From an uncultured Spongiibacteraceae bacterium (lineage in GTDB: Bacteria; Pseudomonadota; Gammaproteobacteria; Pseudomonadales; Dasaniaceae): DNA of 5,325 nucleotides. Positions 1 to 5,325 of the stretch are shown here, in pieces. The stretch lies in contig CALBVI010000184.1 of NCBI GenBank assembly GCA_937969395.1, positions 1 through 5,325 on the forward strand, read 5' to 3'. Position 1 is the first letter of the stretch. The number at the start of each line of letters is the position of its first letter. The notes beneath the pieces were generated by a model. The model made no database searches, was not told the origin of the DNA, and saw only the letters and a list, made by a program, of their open reading frames with translations. The position numbers were made by a program, and so were the translations under genes.

Positions 1-242
1 GATTTTCCAGGCCTTTTTTATTTTCAGCCTAATAAGCATCAATTTAGATTATTAATACCCACCCTTTATCAACCGTCTCCCAAGCTAAAACCATAAACAA
101 TCTTTACAGTAAGCTACAAATCAATCAATTATTACAAAACAAAAGTGATCAGGAACCTATTTAAAATCTAGCTATCAAATTAGCTGCCTAGAGTTATAAC
201 TCAGCGCGCTTGCAATCAATTAATGACAAGGCCTTTAAATCC

Positions 243-270
243 TTGATTTTAAACCCCATATAGTTATTAT
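243..270 (+). promoter_or_regulatory. candidate sigma-70 promoter of yccA
   Basis: TTGATT (243-248) and TATTAT (265-270) are separated by 16 bases and match the -35 and -10 consensus at 4 and 5 of 6 positions. Transcription would begin near 277 and give a leader of about 55 bases. The region is very AT-rich, so chance matches are likely and this is only the best candidate. Confidence 0.35.
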
Positions 271-320
271 GAAGCCTATTAACCTAGTAATTTGATCGAC
301 AATTAGCAATCAATATCAAC

Positions 321-326
321 GGAGAG
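321..326 (+). promoter_or_regulatory. ribosome binding site of yccA
   Basis: GGAGAG lies seven bases after its GGAG core from the ATG at 332. It is the clearest Shine-Dalgarno sequence among the plus-strand genes here and supports the chosen yccA start. Confidence 0.75.
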
Positions 327-331
327 TAACG

Positions 332-1006
332 ATGCAACAGAGCCCTATTTTCAATACTGCTGGAAGCGCAGAGGCGTCTGCACTTTCAACCAACAAAGTT
401 TTGCGCAATACCTATATGCTGCTTTCAATGACGCTGCTGTTTAGTGCAATAACAGCAACTGCAGCCATTTTCACCAACGCTCAACCAATTGGCTTTATTG
501 GGTTAATCATTGGATTCTATGGACTGCTTTTCGCTACGCACAAACTTGCCAACAGCTCATGGGGCATCCTTGCAGTATTTGCTTTAACTGGCTTCATGGG
601 ATATACCATTGGGCCAATAATTAATGTATTTTTACAAACCTCAGCTGGGTCACAAATTGTTGTACAAGCCTTGGCCGGTACAGGCTTAATCTTTTTCTCA
701 TTATCAGGATATGCATTAGTTAGCAGAAAAGACTTTTCATTTTTAAATAGCTTCGTATTCGCAGGAATTGCAATTATTCTTATTTCAATAGTTGCTAATA
801 TATTTTTAAAAATTCCCGCCATCAGCTTAGCTATATCAGCCGCTTTCATGCTGATTTCAAGCGCAATAATACTTCAACAAACCAGCTCAATCATACACGG
901 AGGAGAAAGAAACTATATTCTTGCTACCGTAACCCTATTCGTTTCACTTTATAATATTTTTCTAAGCCTTTTAAATATTCTTGGCTTTTTATCTGGAGAC
1001 GATTAA
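332..1006 (+). CDS. yccA: Bax inhibitor-1 family inner-membrane protein YccA
   Basis: A 224-residue integral membrane protein of the Bax inhibitor-1 (BI-1)/YccA family; E. coli YccA is 219 residues. Hydrophobic segments at about 28-48, 52-70, 77-100, 108-130, 138-159, 162-181 and 195-220 fit the seven-helix fold. Motifs that match my memory of E. coli YccA include KVLRNTY (22-28), FSAITATA (37-44), GYxxGPI (90-96), ANIFL (155-159), IIHGGE (187-192) and VSLYNIF (204-210). The last motif has serine where many BI-1 proteins, such as YetJ, have a pH-sensing aspartate. In E. coli, YccA is a substrate and modulator of the FtsH membrane protease, and other family members leak calcium; either role here is inferred from family. 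The start has a strong GGAGAG site. A terminator follows, which separates it at least partly from the tus genes, although this adjacency to tusDCBE is also what I recall in Pseudomonas. Confidence 0.93.
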   Translation: MQQSPIFNTAGSAEASALSTNKVLRNTYMLLSMTLLFSAITATAAIFTNAQPIGFIGLIIGFYGLLFATHKLANSSWGILAVFALTGFMGYTIGPIINVFLQTSAGSQIVVQALAGTGLIFFSLSGYALVSRKDFSFLNSFVFAGIAIILISIVANIFLKIPAISLAISAAFMLISSAIILQQTSSIIHGGERNYILATVTLFVSLYNIFLSLLNILGFLSGDD

Positions 1007-1038
1007 TCTTCTTTCTCAATCAAATTAATAAAGTAAAT

Positions 1039-1062
1039 AAAGCCCCTTAAGTGGGGCTTTTT
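1039..1062 (+). terminator. Rho-independent terminator after yccA, abutting tusD
   Basis: AAAGCCCC (1039-1046) pairs perfectly with GGGGCTTT (1053-1060) around a six-base loop, and the run of five T at 1058-1062 forms the U-tract. The stop of yccA is 30 bases upstream. The hairpin ends only four bases before the tusD ATG, so its right arm carries the only G-rich tract (GGGG, 1053-1056) in the position of a tusD ribosome binding site. The U-tract is short, so readthrough into tusD is plausible. Confidence 0.8.
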
Positions 1063-1066
1063 GATT

Positions 1067-1459
1067 ATGATAATATCCGTAGTAATCCTAGGTGCACCCT
1101 ACTCTACCCAAGCACCCGCCACGGCACTTCGCTTTGCCAAGTCAGCTATTGCTGCTGGACACACTATTCACCGTATATTTTTCTATCATGACGGTGTCAA
1201 TTGCGCGAACGAACTTATAATACCCGCCCAAGATGAAATTCATTTACCCAACGAATGGCAATCAATTGCCAAAGAAAATACTATTGATATGGTAGTGTGT
1301 ATTGCCAGCGCGATAAAACGCGGCGTTATTGACCCAACAGAAGCCAGTCGTTATGAAAAACCGGCTAGCAATTTAAAAGATCAATTTGAGATTTCGGGAC
1401 TTGGCCAACTTGTAGATGCAAGCATTCATTCAGACCGCGTTATCACCTTCGGACCGTAA
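1067..1459 (+). CDS. tusD: Sulfurtransferase complex subunit TusD (DsrE-like)
   Basis: A 130-residue DsrE-fold protein, the sulfur-carrying subunit of the TusBCD heterohexamer of the cytoplasm. TusBCD accepts persulfide sulfur from TusA and hands it to TusE for 2-thiolation of the wobble uridine U34 by MnmA. The ATG at 1067 aligns residue for residue with E. coli TusD (G9, Y12, T14, Q15) and places the active cysteine at C78 in the motif VVCIASAIKRGV, exactly the E. coli number. A TTG two codons earlier (1061) is in frame but lies inside the terminator T-tract and is less likely. Other family landmarks are the FFYHDGV segment (38-44) and the C-terminal SGLGQL (near 110-115) and DRV motifs. 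No canonical Shine-Dalgarno is visible; the GGGG of the preceding hairpin is 10 bases away. tusC follows after 34 bases. Confidence 0.93.
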   Translation: MIISVVILGAPYSTQAPATALRFAKSAIAAGHTIHRIFFYHDGVNCANELIIPAQDEIHLPNEWQSIAKENTIDMVVCIASAIKRGVIDPTEASRYEKPASNLKDQFEISGLGQLVDASIHSDRVITFGP

Positions 1460-1493
1460 CGACTTAAATACCTTTGCAACGTAGCTATAAATA

Positions 1494-1859
1494 ATGAGTG
1501 TACAAAAAAATCTACTGCTGATATGCCGCAAAGCGCCTTACGGCAACGCACTACCAAGAGAAGCCATCGACATTGCGCTAGCAGCTAGCGCATTTGATCA
1601 AAACGTTTCGCTGTTATTTAGTGGCGACGGCGTATGGCAATTACTCAAACAGCAAAAAAGCGATTCAATCAACAGTAAAAACCACGGAAAAGTTTTATCC
1701 GCTTTAGCGCTATACGGCATTGAAAATATTTATGTTGATAACGATTCACTCAAACAGAGAAACCTCTCTAAAGACAATTTATTGGTCGATACTAAAAGCG
1801 TGACCATTAATGAAATAAAAGCATTATGTAATAACTGCGATACTATTTTTAATTTCTAA
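1494..1859 (+). CDS. tusC: Sulfurtransferase complex subunit TusC (DsrF-like)
   Basis: A 121-residue DsrE/F-fold protein, close to the 119 residues of E. coli TusC, and the second gene of tusDCB. It builds the TusBCD hexamer but is not known to carry the sulfur itself. The sequence shows the N-terminal beta strand KNLLLICRKAPYGNALPREA (5-24), where E. coli has a strand followed by APHG and GREG, then the FSGDGVWQLL segment (42-51), which matches FIADGVFQLL of E. coli, the ALYGIENIYV stretch near the middle, and a C-terminal hydrophobic DTIFNF in place of DVILRF. C11 is in the first strand and is not the TusD-type active cysteine. No clear ribosome binding site precedes the ATG; the 34-base gap to tusD is AT-rich. 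It is almost certainly cotranscribed with tusD and tusB. Confidence 0.9.
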   Translation: MSVQKNLLLICRKAPYGNALPREAIDIALAASAFDQNVSLLFSGDGVWQLLKQQKSDSINSKNHGKVLSALALYGIENIYVDNDSLKQRNLSKDNLLVDTKSVTINEIKALCNNCDTIFNF

Positions 1860-1892
1860 ATAACTTAATGATGCCAAGCAAGCAGAAGTAAA

Positions 1893-2189
1893 ATGATTTT
1901 ACATACCATCAACAAATCACCCTATAGCAGTGCAATCTTCAATGACTGCTTACGACTCTGCAGTGACGGTGACGCTATTCTATTTATAGAAGACGGTGTA
2001 TATGCCACTCAGCAAGGCACGGATAGCTATCAGCTAATTGAACAGCACCCAGAAGTTAATTTTTTTGCGCTTGCCCCAGATTTAGAAGCGAGAGGGCTAA
2101 CTTCAGACCAAGCTAAAGTGTTAACGGTAGATGATAATGGCTTTGTTGAGCTTGCCGTAAAATACCAAAAAGTACAAAGCTGGTACTAG
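1893..2189 (+). CDS. tusB: Sulfurtransferase complex subunit TusB (DsrH-like)
   Basis: A 98-residue protein of the DsrH/TusB family (E. coli TusB 95 residues), the third subunit of TusBCD. Diagnostic motifs are the N-terminal LHTINKSPY (3-11, E. coli LHTLHRSPW), SDGDAILFIEDGVYA (24-38, E. coli SEGDELLLLQDGV), the FFALAPDLEARGLT stretch (57-70, E. coli VYALNEDLIARGLT) and a C-terminal FVEL(A)VKY near the end where E. coli has FVRLTVKH. The only cysteines are two near the N-terminus (C19 and C23), not at a known sulfur-relay site. A weak AGAAG (1884-1888) four bases before the ATG is the only candidate ribosome binding site. The gene ends five bases before tusE, which suggests translational coupling. 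Confidence 0.9.
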   Translation: MILHTINKSPYSSAIFNDCLRLCSDGDAILFIEDGVYATQQGTDSYQLIEQHPEVNFFALAPDLEARGLTSDQAKVLTVDDNGFVELAVKYQKVQSWY

Positions 2190-2194
2190 TCACG

Positions 2195-2557
2195 ATGCCA
2201 TCAGCAAAAAACAAACAACCGGTTAACGCACAAATCATCAATGGAAAAACCGTTAACTTTGATAAAGAGGGTTTCCTCTCTGACCTTAATGACTGGAACC
2301 CAGCAGTAGCTAACATTATTGCCAAAAAAGAAAATGTTCAGCTCGAAGATACGCACTGGGAAATTATTCATTTATTACGCCAATTTTACGATCAATTTGA
2401 ATTGTCACCTGCTATGCGCCCTCTCGTTAAATATATCGCTCAGCAACTCGGCAAAGAAAAAGCTAGCAGCATGTACTTATTAACCTTATTCCCCAACAGT
2501 CCGGCAAAATTAGCGAGTAAAATTGCTGGTCTACCCAAGCCTGACAACTGCCTTTAA
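2195..2557 (+). CDS. tusE: TusE/DsrC-family sulfur carrier, TusE type
   Basis: A 120-residue DsrC/TusE-family protein that takes sulfur from TusD and delivers it to the MnmA-tRNA complex in the cytoplasm. It ends with the family signature KIAGLPKP followed by the penultimate active cysteine C119 (DNCL); E. coli TusE ends KIAGLPKPVKCI. Internal landmarks are INGKTVNFDKEGFLSDLNDW (15-34), THWEIIHLLRQFYDQF (53-68), SPAMRPLVKYIAQQLG (71-86) and YLLTLFPNSPAK near 94-105. Position 108, eleven residues before C119, is serine. True DsrC proteins of sulfur oxidisers and sulfate reducers have a second cysteine there, so this is the thiouridylation type. Compared with E. coli (109 residues) it has about 11 extra N-terminal residues with a basic, polar composition. 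The ATG is five bases after tusB with no good Shine-Dalgarno, and trpD2 starts 13 bases after its stop. Confidence 0.94.
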   Translation: MPSAKNKQPVNAQIINGKTVNFDKEGFLSDLNDWNPAVANIIAKKENVQLEDTHWEIIHLLRQFYDQFELSPAMRPLVKYIAQQLGKEKASSMYLLTLFPNSPAKLASKIAGLPKPDNCL

Positions 2558-2570
2558 GAGACCTCTTTTC

Positions 2571-3596
2571 ATGGCAAACCTATACGATCAAAAATTAAAG
2601 CTACAAAAACAAGGCGAACACCCTTTTGCTCAGTACGTTCGCATCCTCGGCAAAGGTAAAACAGGCTCGCGCGCCTTGACCCTTGATGAAGCTTACACAG
2701 CCATGCGAATGATTCTTGCAGGTGAAACTGAAGCGGTACAACTCGGCGCGTTCTTAATGCTGCTACGAGTAAAAGAAGAAAGCAGCGAAGAACTAGCTGG
2801 CTTTGTAAAAGCAGCTAGAGATCATATTAATGCGCCCTCCTCACTATCTGTTGATTTAGATTGGTCTAGTTATGCCGGTAAAAAGAAACAACTACCATGG
2901 TTTTTATTAAGCTGTTTTTTATTGGCGGATAATGGCATTCGAATTTATATGCACGGTGCTGCCGGCCATACACAGGGTAGACTTTATACTGAGCAAGCTT
3001 TGCAACAGCTCAATATAGCGACAGCGAGTAATTGGCAACAAGTTGAACAGCAGCTCGATAAAACTAACTTTTCTTTTATGCCGTTAGCAAATTTGTGCCC
3101 GCAACTTAATGATATTATTTTATTACGCGATCAACTCGGGCTGCGCTCTCCTGTCCACACCTTGTCTCGATTATTAAATCCATTAGCCGCTAAACATTCG
3201 ATGCAAAGTATTTTTCACCCCAGTTATGCCGATAGCCATCAAGAGGCGGCCATACTTTTAGGCCAAGAGAATGCAGCCGTTTTTAAAGGCGAAGGCGGAG
3301 AAATCGAACGCAAACCAGAAGCGACTTGCTTGGTAAAATCAGTAATAAACGGACAGACCGAAGAAGAAACCTGGGCTAAATTTGTTGATGGTCGACAAAC
3401 CCAAGCGGAAACACTTGATATGCAGCACTTAGCCGATACATGGAGGGGAAATACTGAAGATAATTATGGCTATCAAGCGACTATTGGAACCGCAGCAATT
3501 GCACTGAAATTATTAAATAAAGCCAGCAATCAAGATGAAGCCATTGCACTCGCGGAATCTTTTTGGCAACAACGTAATAGGCAGCGTTTAGGGTAA
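2571..3596 (+). CDS. TrpD2/YbiB-like nucleic-acid-binding protein (anthranilate PRT fold)
   Basis: A 341-residue protein of the glycosyltransferase family 3 / TrpD2 type, like E. coli YbiB (320 residues). The ATG at 2571 follows the tusE stop by 13 bases with an AAGAG (2556-2560) at suitable distance; an upstream in-frame TTG at 2523 would run inside tusE and gives unrelated residues, so it was rejected. The N-terminal helical domain (about 1-88) shows RILGKGKTGSRALTLDEA (24-41) and GAFLMLLRVKEES (59-71). The central region has YMHGAAGHTQGR (126-137) where TrpD enzymes carry the phosphate-binding GTGGD loop, then SFMPLANLCPQL (168-179), LGLRSPVHTLSRLLNP (189-204) and FKGEGGEIERKPEA (238-251). 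The loss of GTGGD argues against phosphoribosyl transfer for tryptophan synthesis. E. coli YbiB is reported to bind nucleic acids and to be LexA regulated; no LexA box was seen here. It closes the tus gene cluster. The biological role is unknown. Confidence 0.85.
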   Translation: MANLYDQKLKLQKQGEHPFAQYVRILGKGKTGSRALTLDEAYTAMRMILAGETEAVQLGAFLMLLRVKEESSEELAGFVKAARDHINAPSSLSVDLDWSSYAGKKKQLPWFLLSCFLLADNGIRIYMHGAAGHTQGRLYTEQALQQLNIATASNWQQVEQQLDKTNFSFMPLANLCPQLNDIILLRDQLGLRSPVHTLSRLLNPLAAKHSMQSIFHPSYADSHQEAAILLGQENAAVFKGEGGEIERKPEATCLVKSVINGQTEEETWAKFVDGRQTQAETLDMQHLADTWRGNTEDNYGYQATIGTAAIALKLLNKASNQDEAIALAESFWQQRNRQRLG

Positions 3597-3614
3597 CTGC
3601 CTTTACCCTAAACG
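3585..3614. terminator. Perfect 12-bp hairpin between convergent trpD2 and galE
   Basis: CGTTTAGGGTAA (3585-3596) is the exact inverse complement of TTACCCTAAACG (3603-3614) with a six-base loop. The left arm ends on the trpD2 stop codon TAA (3594-3596), so coding sequence and hairpin overlap. No strong U-tract follows on either strand, so it may be a bidirectional terminator of modest strength or a 3'-end stabiliser for both transcripts. It lies 59 bases beyond the galE stop. A second, imperfect inverted repeat (GAGTT/AACTC, GCTA/TAGC, 3623-3659) lies between it and galE. Confidence 0.55.
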
Positions 3615-3673
3615 TTAATCGCGAGTTTATTTTGCTATCTTAATTAGCTATAAGAACTCAAATGTATGAATCC

Positions 3674-4687
3674 CTATTCAGAATAACCATTTGGATTCTG
3701 ACTCTGCCACTTCCAGCTATCACCAACCATCTCATCAACCCCCCGCGTTGCCGACCATCCTAATTCCTGTAACGCAAACTTCGGATCAGCGTAACAACTG
3801 GCCACATCACCGGGGCGGCGGTCGACAAGTTTATACGCCACTTTTTGGCCAGACGCCCGCTCAAAGGCTGCAATCATTTCTAATACCGAGTAACCGGTGC
3901 CGGTACCTAAGTTGTAGGCAACTGCACCTGGATTGGCAGCCAACTTATCTAGGGCTTTCACATGACCCAAAGCCAAATCAACCACATGAATATAATCACG
4001 TACACCCGTGCCATCGACAGTATCATAATCACTACCGAATACTGATAAGCAAGCTAGCTTGCCAACGGCTACCTGTGAAATATAAGGCATTAAATTATTG
4101 GGGATACCGTTAGGGTCTTCGCCAATTAAGCCACTTTCATGAGCACCAACCGGATTAAAGTAACGTAACAGAATCGCATTCCAACGCTGATCTGAGACAT
4201 AGAAGTCACCTAAGATCTCTTCGATCATTAGTTTAGAGCGACCATAGGGATTGGTCGCTGATAAGGGAAACTCTTCGGTAATAGGAACAGTCGCAGGGTC
4301 ACCATAAACCGTCGCAGAAGAACTGAAGACTAGGTTAAAAACATTGTGTTTAGCCATAACGTCACACAGTACTAGAGTACCGTTCACATTATTATGGTAA
4401 TAACGACCGGGCTGCTCAACCGATTCGCCTACGGCCTTTAAACCGGCAAAGTGAATAACAGCGTCCACATGATTATTCGCAAAAACCTGTGATAGAGCCT
4501 TAGCATCACAAATATCAACTTTATGAAATTCAATCGATTGCTGCGCTATTTTTTCTACTCGCGTTAATGATTCAAGGCTGCTGTTGCTTAAATTATCGAC
4601 AACAATCACCTCATGCCCTGCAGCTATTAGCTCAATACAAGTATGACTACCAATATAACCCGCACCACCTGTTACCAACACCTTCAT
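3674..4687 (-). CDS. galE: UDP-glucose 4-epimerase GalE
   Basis: A 337-residue extended short-chain dehydrogenase/reductase (E. coli GalE 338 residues) that interconverts UDP-galactose and UDP-glucose with bound NAD in the cytoplasm, feeding the Leloir pathway and surface polysaccharide synthesis. The NAD-binding GGAGYIG is at 7-13. The catalytic set is S124 in SSSATVYG (122-129), Y148 and K152 in YGRSK, aligned with E. coli S124, Y149 and K153. [12 protein letters not shown] (175-186), GIPNNLMPY (194-202), [10 protein letters not shown] (227-236) and VDRRPGD (288-294) are family hallmarks. C298 occupies the place of E. coli Y299; human GALE has cysteine (C307) there, and that residue permits UDP-GlcNAc/GalNAc. 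The ATG has AGGG 10 bases upstream (4698-4701, minus strand). It converges with trpD2 and diverges from trmA. No other galactose or capsule genes are in view, so a housekeeping role is likely. Confidence 0.96.
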   Translation of the reverse strand: MKVLVTGGAGYIGSHTCIELIAAGHEVIVVDNLSNSSLESLTRVEKIAQQSIEFHKVDICDAKALSQVFANNHVDAVIHFAGLKAVGESVEQPGRYYHNNVNGTLVLCDVMAKHNVFNLVFSSSATVYGDPATVPITEEFPLSATNPYGRSKLMIEEILGDFYVSDQRWNAILLRYFNPVGAHESGLIGEDPNGIPNNLMPYISQVAVGKLACLSVFGSDYDTVDGTGVRDYIHVVDLALGHVKALDKLAANPGAVAYNLGTGTGYSVLEMIAAFERASGQKVAYKLVDRRPGDVASCYADPKFALQELGWSATRGVDEMVGDSWKWQSQNPNGYSE

Positions 4688-4744
4688 AAACGCTTTTCCC
4701 TACACGATAAATTCGTCGAAAATTTACTCATAAAATTGCTATTC

Positions 4745-4750
4745 ACTATA
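4745..4750 (-). promoter_or_regulatory. candidate -10 element of galE
   Basis: On the minus strand these bases read TATAGT, 5 of 6 to the -10 consensus, giving a galE leader of about 50 bases. No good -35 box lies 16-18 bases upstream (TGCTGC at 17), so support is weak. Confidence 0.25.
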
Positions 4751-4791
4751 GACCATAATCAATAACAGCAGCATCATTCTGTGAAATTCAC

Positions 4792-4797
4792 TATAAT
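4792..4797 (+). promoter_or_regulatory. consensus -10 element of trmA
   Basis: A perfect TATAAT followed by CGCAACC would start transcription near 4803 and leave a leader of about 41 bases before the trmA ATG. The -35 region at 17 bases is CAGCAT and poor, and there is no extended TGn. In E. coli, trmA expression follows growth rate and stringent control much as rRNA does; the fairly GC-rich discriminator here would fit this but proves nothing. Confidence 0.45.
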
Positions 4798-4844
4798 CGC
4801 AACCATTAATGATCACACCGAATACTCTAATCTAGATATCTATT

Positions 4845-5325
4845 ATGCCGTTAAGCCAAGTCAATCCAAAGCACTACTCTCGCCAACTAGCTAACAAAGT
4901 TGAACATCTTAGCCAGCAATTCAGTGATTTAGACCATCCAGCAATTGACGTATTTGAATCACCTCCGTTAAATTTTCGTATGCGAGCAGAATTCAGAGTC
5001 TGGCATGAAGGAGATGAATGCTTTTATGCCATGTTTAAAAAAGATGACCCCAAAACGCCCTGTCGCATTGATGACTTTCCTATAGGCTCACTATTAATCA
5101 CCCAATTGATGCCTCAATTAATGCAAGACATTAATCAGAGTGACGTATTGAAACAACGTTTATTTCAGATGGAGTTTTTAACAACCCTGAGTAATCAAGC
5201 ACTAGTAACCCTTATCTATCACAAACCACTCGATGAACAGTGGCAAAAAATTGCTGAGGACTTACAAAAAAAATATAACATCAACATTATTGGCCGCAGC
5301 AAAAAACAAAAGCTGATCTTAACCC
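4845..5325 (+). CDS. trmA: tRNA (uracil-5-)-methyltransferase TrmA, N-terminal part
   Basis: This is the first 160 codons of trmA, open to the right edge; E. coli TrmA is 366 residues, so under half is present. The enzyme uses S-adenosylmethionine to make m5U54 (ribothymidine) in the T-loop of nearly all tRNAs. The translated N-terminus matches E. coli TrmA in order: YSRQLANKV (YEAQLAEKV in E. coli), [14 protein letters not shown] (45-58, E. coli YRMRAEFRIWHDGD), [30 protein letters not shown] ([21 protein letters not shown] in E. coli), and [10 protein letters not shown] near the cut. The SAM-binding motifs, the nucleophilic cysteine and the catalytic glutamate lie beyond the window, so integrity cannot be judged. 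The start is the ATG at 4845; no Shine-Dalgarno is visible, and the usual site is filled by the palindrome TAGATATCTA (4833-4842). It is transcribed away from galE. Confidence 0.93.
   Translation, partial: [160 protein letters not shown]

Larger units (their letters stand above)
1..331. other. AT-rich non-coding region upstream of yccA
   Basis: No gene could be recognised on either strand. The plus-strand frame from base 1 is open to a stop at 94-96 (31 codons), but the peptide resembles nothing I know and has no visible start, so it could be the tail of an upstream gene or chance. At the far left a CCAGGCC followed by six T residues (7-19) looks like the right arm and U-tract of a terminator whose left arm would lie outside the window; this cannot be confirmed. 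The 9-mer GCAATCAAT occurs at 212-220 and again at 306-314. A 5-bp inverted repeat CAAGG/CCTTG (227-231 and 241-245) overlaps the proposed -35 box of yccA. No tRNA or riboswitch-like fold was seen. Confidence 0.6.

Noticed and set aside
1..39. Possible start of a minus-strand gene, with an ATG complement at 37-39 and 13 open codons to the edge
   Set aside because: No Shine-Dalgarno precedes it, the peptide is too short to recognise, and it crosses the AGGCCT/T-tract that looks like terminator sequence.
212..314. Repeated GCAATCAAT (212-220 and 306-314) in the yccA leader
   Set aside because: Short, AT-rich words recur often in such sequence and near-identical copies also fall inside coding regions, so no regulatory claim is supported.
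517..849. Minus-strand open frame of 110 codons inside yccA
   Set aside because: It lies wholly antisense to a strongly recognised membrane protein gene and its peptide resembles no family.
2113..2325. Minus-strand open frame of 70 codons across the tusB/tusE junction
   Set aside because: It is antisense to two confident genes and shows no family motif.
2523..2570. Upstream TTG start for the trpD2 gene
   Set aside because: It would add 16 residues encoded within the tusE C-terminal signature; the ATG at 2571 has a plausible AAGAG site and fits the family N-terminus better.
3580..3614. Possible pseudoknot: GGCAG (3580-3584) can pair with CTGCC (3597-3601) in the hairpin loop
   Set aside because: With zero or one base in the connecting loops, a 12-bp and a 5-bp stem cannot cross sterically; the pairing can only be a weaker alternative and may be chance.
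3691..4113. Plus-strand open frame of 140 codons within galE
   Set aside because: The peptide is rich in Pro, His, Gln and Arg, typical of a shadow frame, and lies opposite the conserved C-terminal half of GalE.

Overview
The window looks like ordinary core chromosome of a gammaproteobacterium with an AT-rich genome. Every gene is intact or cut only by the window edge, and I see no insertion sequence, CRISPR array, rRNA, tRNA or phage gene. The proteins resemble remembered gammaproteobacterial sequences closely (YccA, TusDCB, TusE, GalE, TrmA). The order yccA-tusD-tusC-tusB-tusE-trpD2 is the one I recall from Pseudomonas. Together with the low GC, this suggests a marine lineage of the Cellvibrionales/Oceanospirillales kind. 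That placement is an inference and the exact genus cannot be read from the window.

Layout: bases 1-331 are AT-rich and hold no recognisable gene, only a candidate promoter and a good ribosome binding site for yccA. yccA (332-1006, +) encodes a seven-helix Bax inhibitor-1 family membrane protein. A compact terminator hairpin (1039-1062) follows and ends only four bases before the start codon of tusD. The tusD, tusC, tusB and tusE genes (1067-2557, +) and a trpD2/ybiB-like gene (2571-3596, +) run in tight succession. A perfect 12-bp hairpin begins on the trpD2 stop codon and sits between it and the convergent galE (3674-4687, -). A 157-bp divergent promoter region then separates galE from trmA (4845 to the right edge, +), which is cut by the window end.

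How they work together: TusBCD receives persulfide sulfur from TusA and passes it to TusE, which supplies MnmA for 2-thiolation of U34 in tRNA(Lys, Glu, Gln). TusA, IscS and MnmA are not in the window. trmA makes m5U54 in the T-loop of tRNA, so two tRNA-modification functions flank the unrelated galE. The trpD2 product is a nucleic-acid-binding relative of anthranilate phosphoribosyltransferase that has lost the substrate motif; its link to the tus genes is not understood. GalE interconverts UDP-glucose and UDP-galactose and has a cysteine at the position that broadens specificity towards UDP-GlcNAc/GalNAc.

I did not find an undescribed system. The points most worth a second look are the terminator abutting tusD, the GalE specificity residue, and the conserved but unexplained trpD2 at the end of the tus operon.
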